Positions 57,325 through 64,000 of a stretch of DNA of 64,000 nucleotides are shown here, one piece after another; within the stretch, counting starts at the first letter, position 1, and each line of letters starts with the position of its first letter. Under the pieces are notes generated by a model. That model did not search any database, was not told where the DNA came from, and saw only the letters and a list, made by a program, of their open reading frames with translations. Location of the stretch: the NCBI RefSeq assembly GCF_001540865.1, contig NW_017893386.1, forward strand, positions 25,603 to 89,602, given 5' to 3'. The DNA comes from Ananas comosus (Eukaryota > Streptophyta > Magnoliopsida > Poales > Bromeliaceae). The position numbers were made by a program, and so were the translations under genes.

Positions 57325-60300
57325 TTTTCATTTCTTAGGTCAAAAATGTATGGAGGGCACCCCCCCCTCGTCTATCTCTTGGTCTTTCTCCAAAGTTCAA
57401 CGCGCCATGTCGATTCACCCGTCTAATATTTAAAAATATTAATTCTATATTATCTCATCTTTTAAATTATTTATTTTGAGCTGCTTAATTATTTTTATGC
57501 TTACAAATTTAAATATGTCGTTTATTTTTATGTACATGATTAGCACATTTTTGCTTAATTTATTCTCCTACAATTTTATTAAAATAATAAACAACGTATC
57601 TATATATTTTTTCCAAAAAAATTATTAAAGAGCTCAAATCAAATAAGTTGAAATGTTGTGTGCCAAAATTAAAACTTTAAATGGTTGGACAGCTAAATTT
57701 CTTTTAAAAAAGCCAAAGTTATTCAAGTACATTCTATATATTTTTACATCACTAAAATTGGCCTATCAGCTTTTATTTTTTGAAGTGAGTCCCCCTCAAC
57801 TTTTAATTTCCCTTGTTTGCATTCTTACTCTCATCTAAATTTGATGACTTTATTAGCTATTAATTGTTAATTTATCTAACTTAATTTTACTAAATAATAA
57901 TTGAAGTCATCAAATTTTATAAAATTACTGATGAATTTGATAAAATCTTCAAGTTTCCCTTGAATCAAAATTGATGAATTTACAAATATCAAAAAGTTAA
58001 CGGTTTTAATCAAAGAAATAAATGTTGAGGGGACCGTTTCAAACTAGCAGATTTTGTGTTGCCTATTAATTAACATGTAGCCAATGTATTACCTTGCATA
58101 TTAGCAGATTTCAAGTTGCTTGGCTCCAAAACCAAAGCTTTTAGAGAAGAATAATTATTTTATTTTATTCACCTAAAAATAAAGGTAAAAATATATAGAG
58201 ACCTCCTCAGCTATAAGCTAAGCCATATTGAAATGGCCGTCTCAGCATTAAACTTTTCAAATCAGACCCCTTTAACTTTCAATATTTCAGAACTTAGTAA
58301 TTTTCGTTTAAAAAGAAAAATTGAAGATTTCATCAAATTTAACAATTTAAACCTCTTAATAGCAAATAAAGCTAAACTAATTAACGATCATTATTAATAG
58401 AACTATGAATTTTAATGCAATTTTCAACTAAAGTAACTTGAATAGTTCAATTATTCAATTACAAAGCATTAAAAAAGTTAAAGGAGTCTCATCCAAAAAA
58501 ATAAAAGTTGAGGAGTATTTGAAAATAACCTATATTATTAATATAATATTGGTGAACTCGGCACTGAGATCTATACACTGCACGAGGCCTATTGGGCCAC
58601 TAGGCTGATTCAAACCATAACCAGAATTGGATCATACTTTTCGGCCCCCAAAAGAGACCCAACTACTATTTAAAATATAAAATTATTTACGGCCTTAGTT
58701 GGATCAACATATGCTCGGCCCAAATTTGACATGATTCAAATAGTTGTGCGTACAATGTAACGCTACATATTATACTTATTTATATAAGATAGAAAAGTAT
58801 CATATTTAATCACCCAAAACTCGATACACATTTTTGGATAAATTAAGCCAAGTTCTCTAAAACTTTTATCATCGAACTTGGAAAAAAAAATAAATATGTA
58901 AAAATAAAAAAGGATTGGGTCAGCATAAATTGGATGGAAACATTATTCTTTCCCCTTACGGGGCCAGGTTTGGGATCCAATTGTAACCCTTTCGCTCCGA
59001 TCCTGCTCTGACCCGGTCCACTTATTATAAATTCGTTAGATCGAGTATTTGCTAAATTCTCTACTCGATTCGAATTTGACCTCTTTATTTCTTTAAATTG
59101 AATGGTTTTAAATACAAATGGTTATATATTATAAAATAGTTATTGAGTAGACACGTGCAAACTAAAAGGTTTGCACATGTGTAACTAACCCTAAAAACCG
59201 TGTAATAAAATTTCACCGTTAGAATTTAAAACTAACAGGTGGGCAAAAACTGATAGGCGAACCCCCTGATAAGGATTTGCTCTAATGCCTCTCCAAGTGT
59301 CAATTACAAGGCGATGGCAATGATGTAATTTTCTCCTATTTTTCCTCCATCAAATTTTTGTTTTAAAAAAAAATTTTATCAAAATCCTATAGAAATTATA
59401 CTTTTATCATTTGTGTTTCAAAACTTAAATTGGTTACATAAACATTTGAATCGTAATTTATAGGAGACGGTCAGTTTGTTTTTTTTTTTTTTTTTAATGT
59501 ATTTAGCTAACTAGTTTTGCTAATAAACTATGACTAATTTGACAAAAGATTTGTGATATTCTTGTTGATTTGGCTGGCAAAATTTATGAGGACTGTTCAA
59601 TGAAGGACGGGTCCCGTGTCCACGTGGGAACCCCTTTATCAAAGAGTATTAATTATTAGAAAAACACTTCAGTGGCAGCTCCCAATAACATGCGTCTCGC
59701 TAAGTAGTCTTAATTCATCGCCATATATCATTTTTATATTTGTTCAAATGTTATAAATTTTTTTTCTAAAATTTAATTTCTTTTGAATTTGAATATTAAA
59801 AAAAAAATCTAATGAATTATTAGATGAAGATAAAACTAACAGGTACTAGCAAATTGAGGGCGCTTCCAATATTGTGTCATTTGGAGTTCCTTACAGAAGT
59901 TTTATCAATATTTGTTGAATCGCTTAGCCAATTTTGGCTTCATCTTTATTCTTGATAAATTTTTTTTCAAGAGATTTTATTTTTGATAAATTAAAACCAA
60001 TTATAGAGGATAACAAAGTGAATTCTCAAGCAGTAAAATTTTCTCTTTTTTTTTTTTGAGAGCTACACAAAAAAAAAAAAAAAAAAAAAAAAATCGATCT
60101 ACTTTATATCAATAAGCTATTTTTGTTCCTCTTTTAAAAAAATTTAGACCATCAATTGTAATTTGAGCAAATTCCATATAGTTTTAGTTTTTAATTTTTT
60201 TTTAAATATATAAATCAAAATACACCCGTGGCCTACAGCATACAGTTCCAAGCCGCCCCTTATCGTCATTGTCCAACAATAATTAATCCATCATAAATAT

Positions 60301-60740
60301 TAGTAAAATAGTTATGCGGACGCCAAAATGTACCCAATGTTTCCCTGGCGAGTGTTTAGGTAGCACAATTCAATATGGTAGTATAAATAATTATTAGCTT
60401 TAAGAAAAATCTGTGTTTGGGGTCTTTTTCTAGAAATTTTTGTATGTATACTTTATCCATCTCATTCTAGTAATTAGTGCTGATCCTTACTCTACTACTA
60501 AGCTTAGATATATCCTAGCGAATGTTTTATAAAACAAAACAAAACATTCGTGCTGATCCTTACTCTACTAAGCTTAGATATATCCTTACTCTACTACGGG
60601 GTTCGACTTCGTGCTTGCGAGTTCGTACCATACTTGAATTTATTGCTAAACGGATTCACAGGTATGAACCGTGTAGGCTGCACGAAATGCTATTCCCTCG
60701 ATTTCGTTTGAATGCCTACAAACTCTGGTTTTGTTTGAAT
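57325..60740. other. Gene-free spacer DNA in the right arm
   Basis: Mirror of 45336-48748. Homopolymers near 60050-60093 differ in length from the left arm (poly-A of 25 against 24, poly-T of 12 against 11, plus a local GAGAG difference), giving the net 3-bp shift. Confidence 0.6.
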
Positions 60741-63700
60741 GCCTATAAACTCTCATTCTTCGAAGGCGGACGCTGTGCCTACCTCCCTTGACACCTCGGG
60801 TATGCTCAGATCTAGCACGCGGCTCCTGAACGTGCAATCAGACTCTACTCTTTGCAGGGCTATGCGCAGGAAGGCCAGATTACTCGAGGGCGTGCCTCCG
60901 GGACCTGGGACTAAGGCGTGCAAGCTGACTAGGAAGAGAATCAAGTCGAAGAGTCTACTGTGCGGGGTGGATCTCTCTGATGCCGAAGCCTCGGAGCTCC
61001 GTAGGTTCATACGCGCGGGTGCGTAGCGCGTAGCCCCCGGCCCCTCTTGGTGTTTACGTTGTCCTCTTTTGTGTGTGTCGCTCTTTTGATGTTTAATATT
61101 TTGAGTTAGAATGTTCGCGGTCTTAACGACCCAGCTAAGCATCGTTGTGTTAGGTCGATTATCTCTAATTACTACTGCTCCGTGGTTTGTATCCAAGAAT
61201 CCAAAGTTGATTATGTGTCTCAGTCTTTCCTCCGCTCTTGTTGCGGCTCTAGTTTCGACAGGTGTCCTTTTGTTCCCGCATCCGCGGCTTCTGGGGGTTT
61301 AATTACTTGTTGGAGTTCTAGATTCTTCTTGTGCGATGTGGTTTTAGCGCGTAAGTACTCGCTAACTCTTTACCTGACTCACCTTGTGAGTGGGAAACCC
61401 TTCTTTATCACGAACGTCTACGGACCTCCAACTTGGGTCGGCAAAGATGAGTTTTGCTCCGAACTCCTCTCCCTCAGCACTACCTGCTCTTCTAATTGGG
61501 TAATTTGCAGAGATTTCAATTTCACCAAGAACCAAACTGAAAGAAAAGGAAAGCCTTGGAGCTCCAAAGCCATGACCATGTTCTCTGATCTCATCAATAG
61601 TCTCGCGGTATTGGACTTGCCGTTGTCTAATCAAAAATACACTTGGTCCAACATGCAACAATGCCCCACCTTGGCCAAGCTCGATAGGTTTCTCATCTCG
61701 ACGGAATGAGACCAATCTTTCCCCTTTAGCAAGGTCAAAGCTTTCCCCAAGGTCACTTCTGACCATAGCCCGATAGTGCTTACAACTGGACTGCCACCGG
61801 TCCCACGAAGGTTTCGTTTTGAAAAGGTCTGGCTCACTAGGGAGGACTTTACTTCCAATGTCCCTTTTTGATGGAACGAAACTGCCGGTCGGAATTCAGC
61901 CATCCTATCTATCTCGACTAAACTTCGACACTGCAGAGCCCGGATAAAAGAATGGTGCAAGACCCACTTCCACAGTATCACCAAAGTCAAAAATCAATTA
62001 CAAGCAGAACTCCAAGCTATTGACCAACTAGAGGAAGTGCACGATCTGCCCAAGGAAACCTTGGAGAAGCAGGCAAAACTCAAGTCACACCTCCTACTAA
62101 TTCTAGAGGAGGAAGAAATCCTATGAAAATCTAGGGCTAAACAGCACTGGCTCAAGGAAGGTGATGGAAACACAAAGTTCTTCCATTCTATTGCCAATGG
62201 TCGAAAACGCTCCAACACTATTGTTGCCATCGAGAATGATAACGGCCATCTGATAACCAACGACGAGCTTATAAGATCGCACTTCTACCAATCTTTTAAG
62301 CGAATGTTTAGGAACTAAGTAAACGGTCCTTCGTCTTTCGGTGACTGGAGTGGTCTTTACCACTCCAATAGACTACTCGATCCCGACTGCCTGACGGCAC
62401 CATTTACTCTCGAGGAGGTCAAGACTGCCACCTTTCAACTAGGTAGCGATGAGGTGCCCGGGCCGGACGGCTTTCCACTGCTCTTCTTCCAAACCTTCTG
62501 GGATGTGGTCAAGGATGATATCTTCAAGGTCTTCTCTGAGCTCCACGATGGCACACTATTCACAAGCCCGACAGACTATTCCTTCGTGTGCCTCATCCCG
62601 AAAAGGAGGGCGCGCGCAAGGCTAAGGACTTTCGACCCATAAGCCTGATCAATGGAATTCAGAAAATTATCTCTAAGGTTTTGGCTAACAGACTAGCTCT
62701 TAAGCTACCGTCCATTATCTCCCCAACGCAATCGACCTTCCTCAAAGACAGACTGTTGACAGACTCTTTCGTCACTGCAAGTGAACTCATAAACTGGTGC
62801 TCTAAATATGGCAGGAAATGCACATGCATCAAGGTTGACTTCGAGAAAGCTTTCGACAACGTCAGATGGTCTTTCCTAAAATGCATATTGCAATGGCTAG
62901 GCTTTAGTGATAAATGGTGGGCGTGGATCGAGCAATGTATCTGCAATGCCAAAGTTGGCATTCTAGTGAACGATGTCCCGACCCCGTGGTTGAAAGCTAG
63001 GAAAGGGCTCCGGCAGGGAGACCCCCTCCCTCCGTACCTCTTCTTATTGGTGGCCAACTGTCTAGCCAGACTGACTGATACCGCAAGGGAAAACAACCTG
63101 CTACACGGCATTGGACCATCCGATGACTGCCAAACAGTGCTCTTACAATACGCTGACGACACAATCTTCTTCTGCGAACCTAGAAAACGTTTTATGCATA
63201 ACCTACTGTTTCTCTGGAATATGTTCGAATGGGCCTTCGGCCTTAGGATCAATAAGGAGAAATCGAAACTGTACTACTTGGGCCCAACCCTCGTAAGGCT
63301 GCAAGACTCGCGAACATTTTAGGATGCCAAGTCGGACGGTTACCTTTCCGATATCTAGGCCTACCACTCCACAATAAACAACTTCGTAAAGAAGATTGGG
63401 CTGTGGTTATCAATCGGGTCGAGGCAAGAATCGAAGGCTGGAAAGCTAAACTTCTCTCATTAGGGGGAAGACTCACGCTCGTTAACTCGGTTCTCACCAA
63501 CCTACCACTATTCTACTTTTCCATTTTTAAAGCGCCACAATGGGTGCTTAATCGGATAGAGGGCCTAAGAAAAGCCTTCTTCTGGAAGGGGTGCTCCAAG
63601 ATCACCGGTGGCGCTTACCTCATCAACTGGAAATCTGTTTGCAAAAGCAAAAGAGAAGGTGGACTTAGAATCTTAGACTTAAAATTCATGAATCTGGCCC

Positions 63701-64000
63701 TCATAACTAAATGGTGGTGGCGTTTCTTTACCAGTTCAGACCTCCTTTGGTGTAATCTCATTAGGTCCCTCTACTACGTTAGGCGAAAGCCACTGCTTGA
63801 GGATAGAGCCTTTACCCCCTATTCGCAGTGGTGGAAGAGCGTGCTGTGTTGTCGAGATGTGTTTTCTTGCGGAGTAACCTATGAGCTCGGCGACGGAAGG
63901 AATATCAGGATGTGATCTGACATCTGGCTTGGAGAAACCCCTCTTCGTACCCTATTTTCGGTCATCTTCTCGAACATCAAGAATAAGGAAGTCTGGATCT
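60741..64000 (+). mobile_element. LINE, right palindrome arm, cut by the window end
   Basis: Same dead LINE on the plus strand: upstream ORF piece 60739-61026, endonuclease 61182-61709, RT 62454-63322 (YADD near 63150), RT thumb 63403-63915. It shares all frameshifts and stops of the left copy, so it was inactive before the duplication. Confidence 0.9.

Larger units (their letters stand above)
53204..64000 (-). repeat. Giant palindrome, right arm
   Basis: Reverse complement of 42076-52869. Substitutions noted relative to the left arm: 61039, 61133, 61181, 61891, 62378 and 63266, all within the LINE. It is cut by the window end, not by loss of homology. Confidence 0.97.

Overview
The window is nuclear DNA of a flowering plant. 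It holds intron-split plant genes with GT-AG junctions, two intronless DUF247 genes, Ty1/copia and Ty3/gypsy LTR retrotransposons, plant-type LINEs, a tRNA-derived SINE family, fold-back MITEs and long AT-rich spacers. The GC-rich coding sequence of the DUF247 genes against AT-rich flanks fits a monocot (possibly commelinid), but this is an inference and the species cannot be fixed from the sequence.

Layout. 1-1318 (minus): 5' half of a chloroplast-type sugar/proton symporter gene that runs off the left edge. 4695-7441 and 9928-11883 (plus): a tandem pair of five-exon tropinone-reductase-like short-chain dehydrogenase genes. Copy 1 has a stop codon where copy 2 reads through and survives only if a shifted splice donor is used. 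12.6-14.5 kb: three related fold-back MITEs in a row. 14849-20342 (minus): a copia element with both LTRs and an almost intact polyprotein, abutting an older copia fragment (20343-21942). 22306-23898 and 37415-39073 (minus): two DUF247 genes whose 5' and 3' flanks are also duplicated. A broken gypsy element (about 24765-30015), itself interrupted by a 966-bp hAT-like element with a perfect 8-bp target duplication, lies between them. A 5'-truncated LINE lies at 34044-35400.

The dominant structure is a giant near-perfect palindrome. Everything from 42076 to 52869 is repeated in reverse complement from 53204 to the last base of the window, with a 334-bp AT-rich spacer. Each arm carries the same dead LINE, the same DUF247 C-terminal remnant and the same spacer DNA. 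The arms extend beyond what can be seen on the right, so the true length is at least 21.9 kb. It is either a very recent inverted duplication or an assembly fold-back. I found six substitutions and a net 3-bp length difference between the arms, all in the outer portion.

Two further patterns stand out. First, a tRNA-derived SINE family has at least ten recognisable copies here, and its 3' tail closely matches the 3' tail of the LINE at 41.2 kb, including a terminal hairpin. Second, the MITEs have a separate hairpin nested in each terminus, and its stem sequence changes between elements while staying self-complementary. The functional host genes visible are the transporter, one or two SDR genes and two DUF247 genes; most of the rest is mobile or duplicated DNA.
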